Shown here in pieces: positions 55,489 through 64,000 of a stretch of DNA of 64,000 nt (position 1 is its first letter; the number at the start of each line of letters is the position of its first letter). This DNA is from Vicinamibacteria bacterium (GTDB lineage: Bacteria; Acidobacteriota; Vicinamibacteria; Vicinamibacterales; UBA8438), in NCBI GenBank assembly GCA_022820825.1, contig JAJEEU010000069.1, forward strand, positions 1 through 64,000, in the 5' to 3' direction. The notes beneath the pieces were generated by a model. That model had not been told where the DNA came from, did not search any database, and was given only the letters and a program-made list of their open reading frames with translations. The position numbers and the translations under genes are program-made.

Positions 55489-56364
55489 TCAGGCCGCCTG
55501 CAGCCGCGCCGCCACCGCGGCGCCGATCCCGGCCGGACTCTTCACGACCGTTACGCCCGCCGCCTCCAGGGCGGCCATCTTCTCCGCCGCCGTGCCCTTG
55601 CCGCCGGACACGATGGCGCCGGCGTGCCCCATGCGCCTGCCGGGCGGCGCCGTCTGTCCCGCGATGAAGCCGACGACCGGCTTCGGGTAGGCCTTGGCGA
55701 TGTACGCCGCGGCCTCTTCTTCGGCCGCGCCGCCGATTTCGCCGATCAGCACGACGGCCTCCGTCGCGTCGTCCCCGGCGAACAGCCGCAGCGCATCGAC
55801 GAAGCTGGTCCCGATCAGCGGGTCGCCGCCGATCCCGATGCACGTGGTCTGCCCGAGCCCGAGCAGCGTGAGCTGGTGAATCGCCTCGTAGGTGAGCGTG
55901 CCGCTCTTGGACACGATGCCGACGCGTCCCTCCCGGCAGATATGGCCGGGAATGATGCCGGCCTTCGCCTTGCCCGCCGATATGACGCCGGGGCAGTTGG
56001 GACCGATCAGGCGTGTCGGCCGATCCTCGAGGAAACGGACGACCCCGAGCATGTCGATCGTGGGAATCCCCTCGGTGATGCACACCGCCAGCGCCAGACC
56101 GGCGTCGGCCGCCTCCATGATGGCGTCCGCGGCAACCGGCGGCGGCACGAAGATGACCGACGCGTCCGCGCCCGTCTCGCGCACCGCCTGGTCCACCGTG
56201 TCGAACACCGGCCAGCCCTCGTGGACCAGGCCGCCCTTGCCGGGCGTGACGCCGCCCACGACGTTCGTGCCGAAAGCGGCAGCCTGCTGCGCGTGAAAGG
56301 TGCCTTCCCGCCCGGTCAGGCCCTGGACGAGCAGGCGCGTCTGGCGGTCGATCAATACAGACAT
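55489..56364 (-). CDS. sucD: Succinate-CoA ligase alpha subunit
   Basis: [41 protein letters not shown]. Confidence 0.97.
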   Translation of the reverse strand: MSVLIDRQTRLLVQGLTGREGTFHAQQAAAFGTNVVGGVTPGKGGLVHEGWPVFDTVDQAVRETGADASVIFVPPPVAADAIMEAADAGLALAVCITEGIPTIDMLGVVRFLEDRPTRLIGPNCPGVISAGKAKAGIIPGHICREGRVGIVSKSGTLTYEAIHQLTLLGLGQTTCIGIGGDPLIGTSFVDALRLFAGDDATEAVVLIGEIGGAAEEEAAAYIAKAYPKPVVGFIAGQTAPPGRRMGHAGAIVSGGKGTAAEKMAALEAAGVTVVKSPAGIGAAVAARLQAA

Positions 56365-56379
56365 GTCCCGTTGCGGTCC

Positions 56380-57546
56380 TCAGGCCGCGCGACCGGCGGC
56401 AGCCACCACCAGCGCGGCGGCTTCGTCCATCGCATCGGCCGTCGTGAAGTCGAGACCGCTCTCCTGCAGCGCGCGCTTGCCCGCCTCGACGTTCGTTCCC
56501 TCCATGCGAATGACCACCGGAACGCGGACCTCGAGCTCCTGCACGGCGGCGATCACCCCGGCGGCCAGCACATCGCAGCGCAGGATGCCCCCGAAGATGT
56601 TGATGAGCACCGCCTTAACGTTCGTGTCGGACATCAGGATCCGGAACGCGTTGCGGATCTGATCGGCGTTGGCGCCGCCGCCGACGTCCAGGAAGTTCGC
56701 CGGCTCGCCGCCGGCCAGCTTGATGATGTCCATGGTCGCCATCGCCAGCCCGGCGCCGTTCACCATGCACCCGATCGTGCCGTCGAGCCGTATGTAGTTG
56801 AGGTCGTGCTGCGAGGCCGCTATCTCCAGCTCGTCCTCCTCGGCGAGATCGCGCAGCTCGCGCAACTCGGGATGCCGGAACAGGGCGTTGTCGTCGAGCG
56901 AGACCTTGCCGTCGAGCGCCATGACGTCGCCGCCGGCCGTCACGACGAGCGGATTCACCTCCACGAGCGCGGCGTCGGTCTCGCGGAAGACGGTGTACGC
57001 CGCCTGCATGACGCGCGCCGCCGGCGGCACGAGCCGCGCCGGCAGGCCGAGACCGAACGCCAGCCGGCGCGCCTGGAATCCGGCCAGCCCCAGGCCCGGA
57101 TCGACGAATTCGCGGAGGATGAGCTCCGGCGTGTCGGCCGCCACCTGTTCTATCTCCATGCCGCCGGCCGAGCTCGCCATCACCACGGGCCGCTCCCGCG
57201 CGCGGTCGATCAGCAGGCCGAGGTACAGCTCCCGCTCGATGTCCAGCCCCTCCTCGATGAGCACGCGTGACACGCGCCGGCCTTCGGGACCGGTCTGCGG
57301 CGTCACCAGGTTGCTCCCGATCAGCGCCTCGGCCACCCGCGCGGCTTCCTCCGGCCCGTCGGCCACCTTCACGCCGCCGCCCTTGCCGCGGCCGCCGGCG
57401 TGGATCTGGGCCTTGACGACCACGCGCCCGCCGAGCTGCGCCGCGACCTCGCGGGCCTCGCCCGCCGTGCCGGCGACCTCGCCCCGCGGCACGGCCAGCC
57501 CGTAGCGCGCGAACAGCGTCTTGGCCTGGTACTCGTGGAGTTTCAC
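56380..57546 (-). CDS. sucC: Succinate-CoA ligase beta subunit
   Basis: [59 protein letters not shown]. Confidence 0.97.
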   Translation of the reverse strand: MKLHEYQAKTLFARYGLAVPRGEVAGTAGEAREVAAQLGGRVVVKAQIHAGGRGKGGGVKVADGPEEAARVAEALIGSNLVTPQTGPEGRRVSRVLIEEGLDIERELYLGLLIDRARERPVVMASSAGGMEIEQVAADTPELILREFVDPGLGLAGFQARRLAFGLGLPARLVPPAARVMQAAYTVFRETDAALVEVNPLVVTAGGDVMALDGKVSLDDNALFRHPELRELRDLAEEDELEIAASQHDLNYIRLDGTIGCMVNGAGLAMATMDIIKLAGGEPANFLDVGGGANADQIRNAFRILMSDTNVKAVLINIFGGILRCDVLAAGVIAAVQELEVRVPVVIRMEGTNVEAGKRALQESGLDFTTADAMDEAAALVVAAAGRAA

Positions 57547-57550
57547 GGCG

Positions 57551-58477
57551 TCACATGGCGATGATCTGCACCAGCTCGCGGACGGCGTCCGCCGACTTGT
57601 CCAGAGCGGCCTGCTCCGACTCCGACAGCTCGATCTGGACGATCTGCTCCAGACCGCGCGCCCCCAGCTTCACCGGGACGCCGACGAAGAGGTCGCTGAT
57701 GCCGTACTCGCCCTGCAGAAACGCCGCGCACGGAAGGATCTTCTTCTTGTCCTTGAGAATCGCTTCCACCATCTCGACGACCGCCGAGCCCGGCGCGTAG
57801 TAGGCGCTTCCGGTTCCCAACAGCTTGACGATCTCGGCCCCGCCGCCGGCAGTCCGCTTCACGATGGCGTCGATCGTGTCCTGATCGAGCAACTCCGTGA
57901 TCGGCACGCCGGCCACGGTGGAATACCGCGGCAGCGGCACCATGGTGTCGCCATGGCCGCCCAGCACGAACGCGTGGGTGTTTTCCACCGAAACGTCGAG
58001 CGCCTGGGCGATGAAGGTCCGCATGCGGGCCGAGTCGAGCACGCCGGCCATGCCGATGACCCGTTCGCGCGGGAAACCGCTCACGCGGTAGACGACCTGG
58101 CACATCGCGTCGAGCGGGTTGGTGACCGGAATGATGATGCAGTCAGGCGAGTGCTCGACCACCTGCTCGGTCACGCTCTTGATGATGGCGCAGTTCTTCG
58201 TCAACAGGTCGTCGCGGCTCATCCCCGGCTTGCGCGCCAGCCCCGCGGTGACCACGACGATGTCCGAGCCGGCGGTGTCGGCGTAGTCGTTGGTCCCGAG
58301 CACGCGCGCGTCCGAACCCTCGACCGGACACGCCTCGAGCATGTCGAGCCCCTTCCCCTGCGGGATGCCCTCGAGAATATCCAGCACGACGACGTCGGCC
58401 AGCTCCTTGTCCGCGATGCTGCGCGCCGCGGTCGCTCCGACGTTGCCCGACCCGATGACGCTGACTTTCCTCTGCAT
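57551..58477 (-). CDS. mdh: Malate dehydrogenase (LDH-like type)
   Basis: [43 protein letters not shown]. Confidence 0.95.
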   Translation of the reverse strand: MQRKVSVIGSGNVGATAARSIADKELADVVVLDILEGIPQGKGLDMLEACPVEGSDARVLGTNDYADTAGSDIVVVTAGLARKPGMSRDDLLTKNCAIIKSVTEQVVEHSPDCIIIPVTNPLDAMCQVVYRVSGFPRERVIGMAGVLDSARMRTFIAQALDVSVENTHAFVLGGHGDTMVPLPRYSTVAGVPITELLDQDTIDAIVKRTAGGGAEIVKLLGTGSAYYAPGSAVVEMVEAILKDKKKILPCAAFLQGEYGISDLFVGVPVKLGARGLEQIVQIELSESEQAALDKSADAVRELVQIIAM

Positions 58478-58493
58478 TTTGCTCCTTACCCCT

Positions 58494-58528
58494 CGGGGCT
58501 CCGCCCCGAACCCGCGGCAGGCGCGGGC
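58494..58528. repeat. Dispersed intergenic GC-rich repeat, copy D (short)
   Basis: CGGGGCTCCGCCCCGAACCCGCGGCAGGCGCGGG. Confidence 0.55.
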
Positions 58529-58594
58529 TGTCGCACGGCGTCCGATCCTTAGGTCAGACACCCGCGGAAACTGAACAAGATCTTCAACAGGATG

Positions 58595-58615
58595 TGTGGA
58601 AAACCTTGTGAATAA
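58595..58615. promoter_or_regulatory. Candidate tandem DnaA boxes
   Basis: TGTGGAAAA-CCT-TGTGAATAA; second matches TGTGNATAA (TTATTCACA on the minus strand), first has one mismatch. Confidence 0.4.
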
Positions 58616-58758
58616 TGCCCCGTCAGAGACGAGCACACCGCATCAATCGGGCCGTTCTAGCAGTTTGCACCATCATGGTGCGGCAGGCTGTCCCGTGACC
58701 GGTCATCTCTCAGGCGGCGCCGCATTATACTGTACGCGCCGTCCCGTCGCGTTACTCC

Positions 58759-60348
58759 ATGAAGATCATCATCGCCGACCCGCTGCCCTCTTCGGCAGCC
58801 GATCTGCTGCGCGCCGAGGGGTGGACCGTCGATGCGCGCGCGGGCCGCTCTCCGGACGAGCTGCACGCGAACCTCGCGGCCGCCGACGGCCTGATCGTAC
58901 GCAGCGCGACGCAGGTGGACGCCGACCTGCTGGCCGCCGCGCCGCGGCTGCGCGTCGTCGCGCGCGCCGGAACGGGCGTCGACAACATCGATCTCGATGC
59001 CGCCAGCCGGCGCGGCATCCTGGTGCTCAACGCCCCGGGCGTCAACAGCATCAGCGTGGCGGAGCACGCGCTCGCCCTCATGCTGGCCCTCGCCAGGTCC
59101 GTCCCCCGCGCCGACGCGTCCATGAAGGTCGGCCGCTGGGAGAAGAAGGCGCTGGACGGCGCGGAGCTGCGGGGCAAGTGCCTGGGCGTGCTCGGGTTGG
59201 GCCGCATCGGCCGCGAGGTCGTGCGGCGCGCGCTGGCATTCGAGATGCGCATCGTCGCGTACGATCCGTACATCTCCGCGCAGATTGCGGACGACCTGAA
59301 CGTCGAGCTGGTCACGCTCGACGGCCTGTGCGCGGAGGCCGACTACATCAGCCTGCACCTGCCTTCCACGGCCGGCACGCGCGGCCTGTTCGACGCCGCA
59401 CGGCTCGCGCGCTGCAAGCGCGGCGTGCGCATCATCAACACGGCCCGCGGCGATCTCATAGACGAAACCGCGCTTGCCGCCGCGATCGGTGCCGGGCAGG
59501 TCGCCGGCGCGGGACTCGACGTCTTCGAGACCGAACCGCCCGGCGCCGGGACGCTGACCGGCCTGCCGCAGGTCGTGGCGACGCCGCATATCGCGGCATC
59601 GACCCGGGAAGCGCAAGAGCTCGTGGGCCTCGAAACGGCCACCTGCGTGCGGGAGTACCTGCGCTCGGGCGTCGTGCGCAATGCCGTCAACTTTCCCTCC
59701 GTTTCCGCGGAGGAGTTCCGGCGCCTGCAGCCGTTCGTCGGGCTCGCCGAGCGACTCGGCAGCCTCCTGGCCCAGCTTGCCGAGGATCGCATCGAGGGCG
59801 TCGGCATCCGCTACTACGGCGAGCTCGCCCACCGCAACCACGACATGCTCGTCGGCGCGGTGCTGGTCGGACTGTTCCGCACCATGCTGTCGTCGACCGT
59901 CACCCTGGTGAACGCCCAGTCGATCGCCCGGCAACGCGGGTTGGAAATCGTGGAGTCGCACAGCACGCGGCCGCGCAACTTCACGAGTCTGATCTCGATC
60001 AAGCTGCATACGAATCGCGGCGAGCACTGGGCGGAAGGCGCCGTGTTCGAGCCGCAGGAGCCGCGCCTCGTGCTGCTCGACGGCGTGGAGGTCGAAGCGC
60101 CGCTCGAAGGCGCCCTCATCGTCATCCGCAACAGCGACCAGCCGGGCGTCATCGGCGAGGTCGGCACCATCCTGGGCCGGCACCGGCTCAACATCGCCAC
60201 CTTCGCACTCGGCCGCGGCCCCGACGGCGCCGTCGGGGTGGTCAGCATCGAGCCCGGCAGCGGGACGTCGCAGTGGAACGGCGCGGAGGTGCTCGACGAG
60301 ATCCGGGGCATCCCCGCCGTCCAGCACGCCGCCATCGTCCAGCTCTAG
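58759..60348 (+). CDS. serA: D-3-phosphoglycerate dehydrogenase
   Basis: ARAGTGVDNIDLDAASRRGILVLNAPGVNSISVAEHALALML, GLGRIGREV, C-terminal ACT domain. Confidence 0.96.
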   Translation: MKIIIADPLPSSAADLLRAEGWTVDARAGRSPDELHANLAAADGLIVRSATQVDADLLAAAPRLRVVARAGTGVDNIDLDAASRRGILVLNAPGVNSISVAEHALALMLALARSVPRADASMKVGRWEKKALDGAELRGKCLGVLGLGRIGREVVRRALAFEMRIVAYDPYISAQIADDLNVELVTLDGLCAEADYISLHLPSTAGTRGLFDAARLARCKRGVRIINTARGDLIDETALAAAIGAGQVAGAGLDVFETEPPGAGTLTGLPQVVATPHIAASTREAQELVGLETATCVREYLRSGVVRNAVNFPSVSAEEFRRLQPFVGLAERLGSLLAQLAEDRIEGVGIRYYGELAHRNHDMLVGAVLVGLFRTMLSSTVTLVNAQSIARQRGLEIVESHSTRPRNFTSLISIKLHTNRGEHWAEGAVFEPQEPRLVLLDGVEVEAPLEGALIVIRNSDQPGVIGEVGTILGRHRLNIATFALGRGPDGAVGVVSIEPGSGTSQWNGAEVLDEIRGIPAVQHAAIVQL

Positions 60349-60354
60349 CCGCTC

Positions 60355-60436
60355 ACGGCGCGGCTCGGCGGCCGCGGCGCGGGGCGAAGGGGTCCCCGCT
60401 AGCTGCCGCCGGGGGTTTGGGGCGCAGCCCCATCTA
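60355..60436. repeat. Dispersed intergenic GC-rich repeat, copy E (inverted)
   Basis: CGCGGGGCGAAGGGGTCCCCGCTAGCTGCCGCCGGGGGTTTGGGGCGCAGCCCC, reverse complement of copies A/B. Confidence 0.75.
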
Positions 60437-60533
60437 ACGATAACGCTGAATGCGTGGTCGTAACTACGTCGAAGCGGCGTGAGGGAGCACGCCCCGCCAC
60501 GGCGCGCGGATCGGAGACCGCGGCGGAAGGCCG

Positions 60534-61136
60534 TCAGGAGCGGACTTCCAGCGCCCGGTAGATTCGCTCGACCTGCCGGTCGGTCTCCTCGAACGAGCCC
60601 CCGGTCCGGATGACGAAGTCGGCGCCCGCCGTTCTGGCGCCGGTCGGCAGTTGCGCCGCGAGGCGCTTGCGGCCGTCTTCAAGGGACAGGCCGTCGCGCG
60701 CGGTCAGGCGCGCAAGTTGCGTCGCCGGGCTGCACGCGGTGACCACGACGCAATCGAAATCCGCGGCCCGGCCCGTCTCGAACAGCAGCGGAATGCAGGC
60801 GATGCCGAACGGGTGGGGTACGCCCCCGGGCGGGTTGCGGAACCAGTCGTCGATGACGGCCCGCACGGGTGGATGCACGATCGCCTCGAGGTCCGCGCGT
60901 GCGGCGGCGTCGTCGAATACCAGCGCGGCAAGACGGCGCCGGTCGACGCGGTCGTCCGCATCGAACGCCGCCGGCCCGAACCGCGCCCGCAGCGCATCCC
61001 GGGCCGGCTGCCCCGGCTCCACGACCTCCCGCGCGACGCGGTCCGCGTCGATGACAGGCGCGCCCAGCGCGGCGAACCGCGCCAGCACGTAGGACTTGCC
61101 GGTGGCGATGCCGCCCGTCAGTGCGATTCTCTGCAT
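60534..61136 (-). CDS. coaE: Dephospho-CoA kinase
   Basis: MQRIALTGGIATGKSYVLARFAALGAPVIDADRVAREVV. Confidence 0.95.
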   Translation of the reverse strand: MQRIALTGGIATGKSYVLARFAALGAPVIDADRVAREVVEPGQPARDALRARFGPAAFDADDRVDRRRLAALVFDDAAARADLEAIVHPPVRAVIDDWFRNPPGGVPHPFGIACIPLLFETGRAADFDCVVVTACSPATQLARLTARDGLSLEDGRKRLAAQLPTGARTAGADFVIRTGGSFEETDRQVERIYRALEVRS

Positions 61137-61159
61137 TACCTGGGGCCGTGCGCGGCCGG

Positions 61160-62380
61160 CTATGCCGGGGCCTCCTCGCTCTCCTCCGCGGTGGCGATGC
61201 GCTCCTCCACGAACGTGTTCCACTCGTGGCACTGCGGGCACTGCCAGAGCAGCTCGGTGCTGCGGTAGCGGCAGCGCATGCAGATGTGCGGGTCCAGGTA
61301 GAAGACGGCGTCGCGCGTGAGGTTGATGTACCGCGTGACGACCGATTCCTCGAACGCGAGCACCGAGAGCGTGCGCCAGATCGCCTGGTGTATGGCAAGT
61401 CCGTGCGGATTGTGCAGCAGCGACTCGAGGAGCAGGTCGAGACCCCGCCTCGCGGCCCCGTTGGCGGCCAGGTGCTCGCCCAGCGCAAGCCGCGCGCGCC
61501 AGTCCTGGGGGTTGGTGTCGATGAGCCGCCGGCACAGGTCGGGGAAGCGCTCCGGCGCGCCGATGCCGGCGTAGGCGTCCTTCAACCGCGAGAACGCCAG
61601 ATACGCGCGCTCGGGCACGATGCGCACGATCTTTTCCCACGCCTCGACAGCCTCTTTCCGCTGGCCCAGCGCAAGCCGCACGTCGCCCAGGTTCAGGTAG
61701 GCGGGAACGGTCTTGACGTCCAGGTGCGTCGCCGCCTCGAAGTGCCTGATCGCCTGGTCGGGCCGCTGCTCCCGCATGGCCTGCAGGCCGAGCTCGTTCT
61801 CCAGGAAAGCCAGGATCGCCTGGTCCCGCGGGTTGTGCTCGTCGCCGGCAGCCTCGGCCATGCGCTGGCGGATCACCCGCGCCTCGCGCCACTCGTGCTG
61901 CTCCTCGTGCAGCTTCTCGAGGTTGAGCAGCGCGTGCGTGTTGCGGGGATCGAGGCGCACGACCTCCGAGAACGTCTCCGCCGCCCGGTCGATGAAGCCG
62001 CCGTGCCGGTAGTCGAGCCCGAGGCAGAGCAGCACGTGCGCATGCTCCAGCGTTGTCATGCGGGCCCGCTGCAAAAGGCGCTGGTGGATCTGGATCGCCT
62101 TGCTGACCTGGCCGTTCTCCCTGTAGAGATTGCCCAGGATCAGGTGGATTTCGAGCGCGTCGCGGTCGAGCTGCGCGGCCTTGGTCAGCTCGTCGATCGC
62201 CAGGTCTATCTGGTTCGAGACCAGGTGATTGAGTCCGAGGATGTAGTGCGGCGAACCCCGCAGCCGGCGCCTGTCTATCCACCGCCCTCCGCGCAGCTTG
62301 TAGCGTTCCCAGGCCTTGCCGGCGGCCAGCCCCGCCAGCAGGGCGAGCAGCGCGGCCAGCAGCACCACGGTCTCGGTCAT
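61160..62380 (-). CDS. LapB-like TPR protein with C-terminal rubredoxin-type zinc ribbon
   Basis: N-terminal TM, TPRs, C-terminal CMRCRYRS...WQCPQCHEWNTF. Confidence 0.88.
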   Translation of the reverse strand: MTETVVLLAALLALLAGLAAGKAWERYKLRGGRWIDRRRLRGSPHYILGLNHLVSNQIDLAIDELTKAAQLDRDALEIHLILGNLYRENGQVSKAIQIHQRLLQRARMTTLEHAHVLLCLGLDYRHGGFIDRAAETFSEVVRLDPRNTHALLNLEKLHEEQHEWREARVIRQRMAEAAGDEHNPRDQAILAFLENELGLQAMREQRPDQAIRHFEAATHLDVKTVPAYLNLGDVRLALGQRKEAVEAWEKIVRIVPERAYLAFSRLKDAYAGIGAPERFPDLCRRLIDTNPQDWRARLALGEHLAANGAARRGLDLLLESLLHNPHGLAIHQAIWRTLSVLAFEESVVTRYINLTRDAVFYLDPHICMRCRYRSTELLWQCPQCHEWNTFVEERIATAEESEEAPA

Positions 62381-62386
62381 GGACGG

Positions 62387-63367
62387 TCAGAACAACTCGG
62401 TGCGCCACAGGTCGTGGAGGTGCACGATGCCGAGGACGCGGCGGGTGTCGTCGACGACGACGAGCGCCGTGACGCGGTGCTCCTCCAGCAGCGCGAGGGC
62501 TTCGACGGCCAGCGCGGACGGACGTATCGTGATCGGCTCCCGGGTCATCAGGCCGGCTGCCTGCATTTCCAGCAGGTTGCCGTCCGCCGCCAGCGCGCGC
62601 CGCAGGTCGCCGTCCGTGATGATGCCCGCCAACGTGCCGTCGGCGTGCGTCACGCACGCCATGCCGAAACCCTTTGCCGACATCGTTGCGACGACCTCCT
62701 GCAGCGGGGCCGCCGCGTCGACGAGCGGCAGTTGCCCGCTCGTGTGCATCAGCCGCTCGATGCGCATGAGCCGCTTGCCGAGCTGTCCGCCGGGATGCAG
62801 GTTGGCGAAGTCCTCCTCCCGGAATCCCTTGCGCACGAGCAGCGTCATCGCGAGCGCGTCGCCGAGCGCCAGCGCGGCGGTCGTGCTGGCGGTAGGGGCG
62901 AGGTTGAGCGGACAGGCCTCCTCGCTCACGCCGCATTCCAGCGCAACGTCGGCCGCCTGGCCCAGCGGGCCGGAGGCGGTGCCGGTGATGGCGATGATCC
63001 GCACGCTCAGCCGCTTCGTCATCTCCGCAAGACGCAGCATCTCGGGAGTCTCGCCGCTGCGCGAAAGGGCGATGAGAAGATCCTCGTTCTGCACGGCGCC
63101 GATGTCGCCGTGCACGGCCTCGACCGGGTGCACGAAGTAGGCGGACGTGCCGGTGCTCGACAGGGTCGCCGCTATCTTGCGCGCGATGATCCCGGACTTG
63201 CCGATGCCGCTCACGATGACCCGGCCGCGGCAGTCCGCCAGCAACTGCACGGCGGCGGCGAAGCGCTCGTCCAGCCGGCCGATCAGCGACGTGACGGCGT
63301 CGGCTTCCGTGCGGAGCAGCGCGCGGGCAAGGTCGATGTCCGCGCGTGCCCGGGCCGCGTCCGTCAT
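62387..63367 (-). CDS. kdsD: Arabinose-5-phosphate isomerase (KpsF/GutQ family)
   Basis: [42 protein letters not shown] domain plus two CBS domains. Confidence 0.95.
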   Translation of the reverse strand: MTDAARARADIDLARALLRTEADAVTSLIGRLDERFAAAVQLLADCRGRVIVSGIGKSGIIARKIAATLSSTGTSAYFVHPVEAVHGDIGAVQNEDLLIALSRSGETPEMLRLAEMTKRLSVRIIAITGTASGPLGQAADVALECGVSEEACPLNLAPTASTTAALALGDALAMTLLVRKGFREEDFANLHPGGQLGKRLMRIERLMHTSGQLPLVDAAAPLQEVVATMSAKGFGMACVTHADGTLAGIITDGDLRRALAADGNLLEMQAAGLMTREPITIRPSALAVEALALLEEHRVTALVVVDDTRRVLGIVHLHDLWRTELF

Positions 63368-64000
63368 GGCCTGTTGCCGCGTTCCGCGGCCGCCGTCCTG
63401 CCGGCGGCCCGGTCGATGGCCAGCAGGCGCTCGAGCAGCGGCTCCAGATGTTCGAGCGGCAGCGAGTTCCGTCCGTCGCTGCGCGCCGCGGCGGGGTTGT
63501 CGTGCACTTCCAGGAACACGCCGTCGACGCCCGCGGCGACTCCGGCCGCGGCGAGCGGCGCGATGAACTCGGCCCGTCCGCCGGACTGTCCGTCGGCGCC
63601 GCCCGGCAGTTGCACGCTGTGGGTGACGTCGAACACGACGGGATGGCCCAGCGCCCGCATGATCGGAAACGCCCGCATGTCCACCACGAGGTTGTGGTAG
63701 CCGAAGCAGGCGCCGCGCTCGGTGACGAGGATGCCCTTGCCGCCGGCGGCCGTGATCTTGTCGATGACGTGGCGCATGTCTTCCGGCGCGAGGAACTGGC
63801 CCTTCTTCAGGTTGACCGGCCGGCCGGTGGCCGCGGCCGCCGCAATCAGGTCGGTCTGGCGTGACAGGAATGCGGGTATCTGCAGGACGTCCGCGACCTC
63901 CGCGGCGGCGGCCGCCTGGTGCGGTTCGTGAATGTCGGTGAGTACCGGCACCCCGCAGTCGTCCTTGATCCGTTGCAGGACCCGCAGTCCGGCCTCCAGG
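63364..64000 (-). CDS. kdsA: 3-deoxy-8-phosphooctulonate synthase, 5' end outside the window
   Basis: [50 protein letters not shown]; frame open to the window edge. Confidence 0.94.
   Translation of the reverse strand, partial: LEAGLRVLQRIKDDCGVPVLTDIHEPHQAAAAAEVADVLQIPAFLSRQTDLIAAAAATGRPVNLKKGQFLAPEDMRHVIDKITAAGGKGILVTERGACFGYHNLVVDMRAFPIMRALGHPVVFDVTHSVQLPGGADGQSGGRAEFIAPLAAAGVAAGVDGVFLEVHDNPAAARSDGRNSLPLEHLEPLLERLLAIDRAAGRTAAAERGNRP

Noticed and set aside
61137-62936. N-terminal extension of the coaE ORF
   Set aside because: Runs out of frame through the LapB-like gene and part of kdsD; CoaE begins at 61136

Overview
This is a high-GC bacterial chromosomal window with dense coding on both strands. 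Gene content (DUF1592/DUF1552 pair, KorAB with SucCD and Mdh, Anbu operon, KdsA/KdsD) suggests a Gram-negative such as Acidobacteriota; that assignment is inference only. I found no rRNA, CRISPR array or intact transposon. Recognisable blocks: guaB; tsaE-nnr; gcvT-gcvH-gcvP; a sigma54-type AAA+ regulator with a degenerate GAFTGA motif; a pseudopilin and a ComEA-like protein; an MBL hydrolase; a lactate permease followed by a full Anbu (proteasome-like) operon (permuted ATP-grasp, alpha-E, Anbu, transglutaminase) plus a cupin; an M2 peptidase; purA; a P-loop ATPase with an Arg in Walker A; a DUF2007-like/RNase III fusion with a SpoIIE phosphatase; cutA; an FtsB-like protein; initiator tRNA-Met; two coupled alpha-hydroxyacid oxidase paralogues; glnB-amt; a CoA-transferase and enoyl-CoA hydratase. 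A ~16-kb run of 12 tightly spaced minus-strand genes follows. It runs from a HEAT protein, Rieske, split cytochrome b and octaheme cytochrome c through Pgi, DUF1592, DUF1552, an ankyrin protein and a matrixin-like protease to two paralogous secreted unknowns. After it come ndk-korB-korA-sucD-sucC-mdh, serA, coaE, a LapB-like TPR protein, kdsD and a partial kdsA. The best leads for something undescribed are this 12-gene run, a ~96-bp inverted repeat flanking ~460 bp of non-genic DNA with a possible integrase tail, a ~160-bp palindromic element beside the ATPase, and a family of dispersed intergenic GC-rich repeats.
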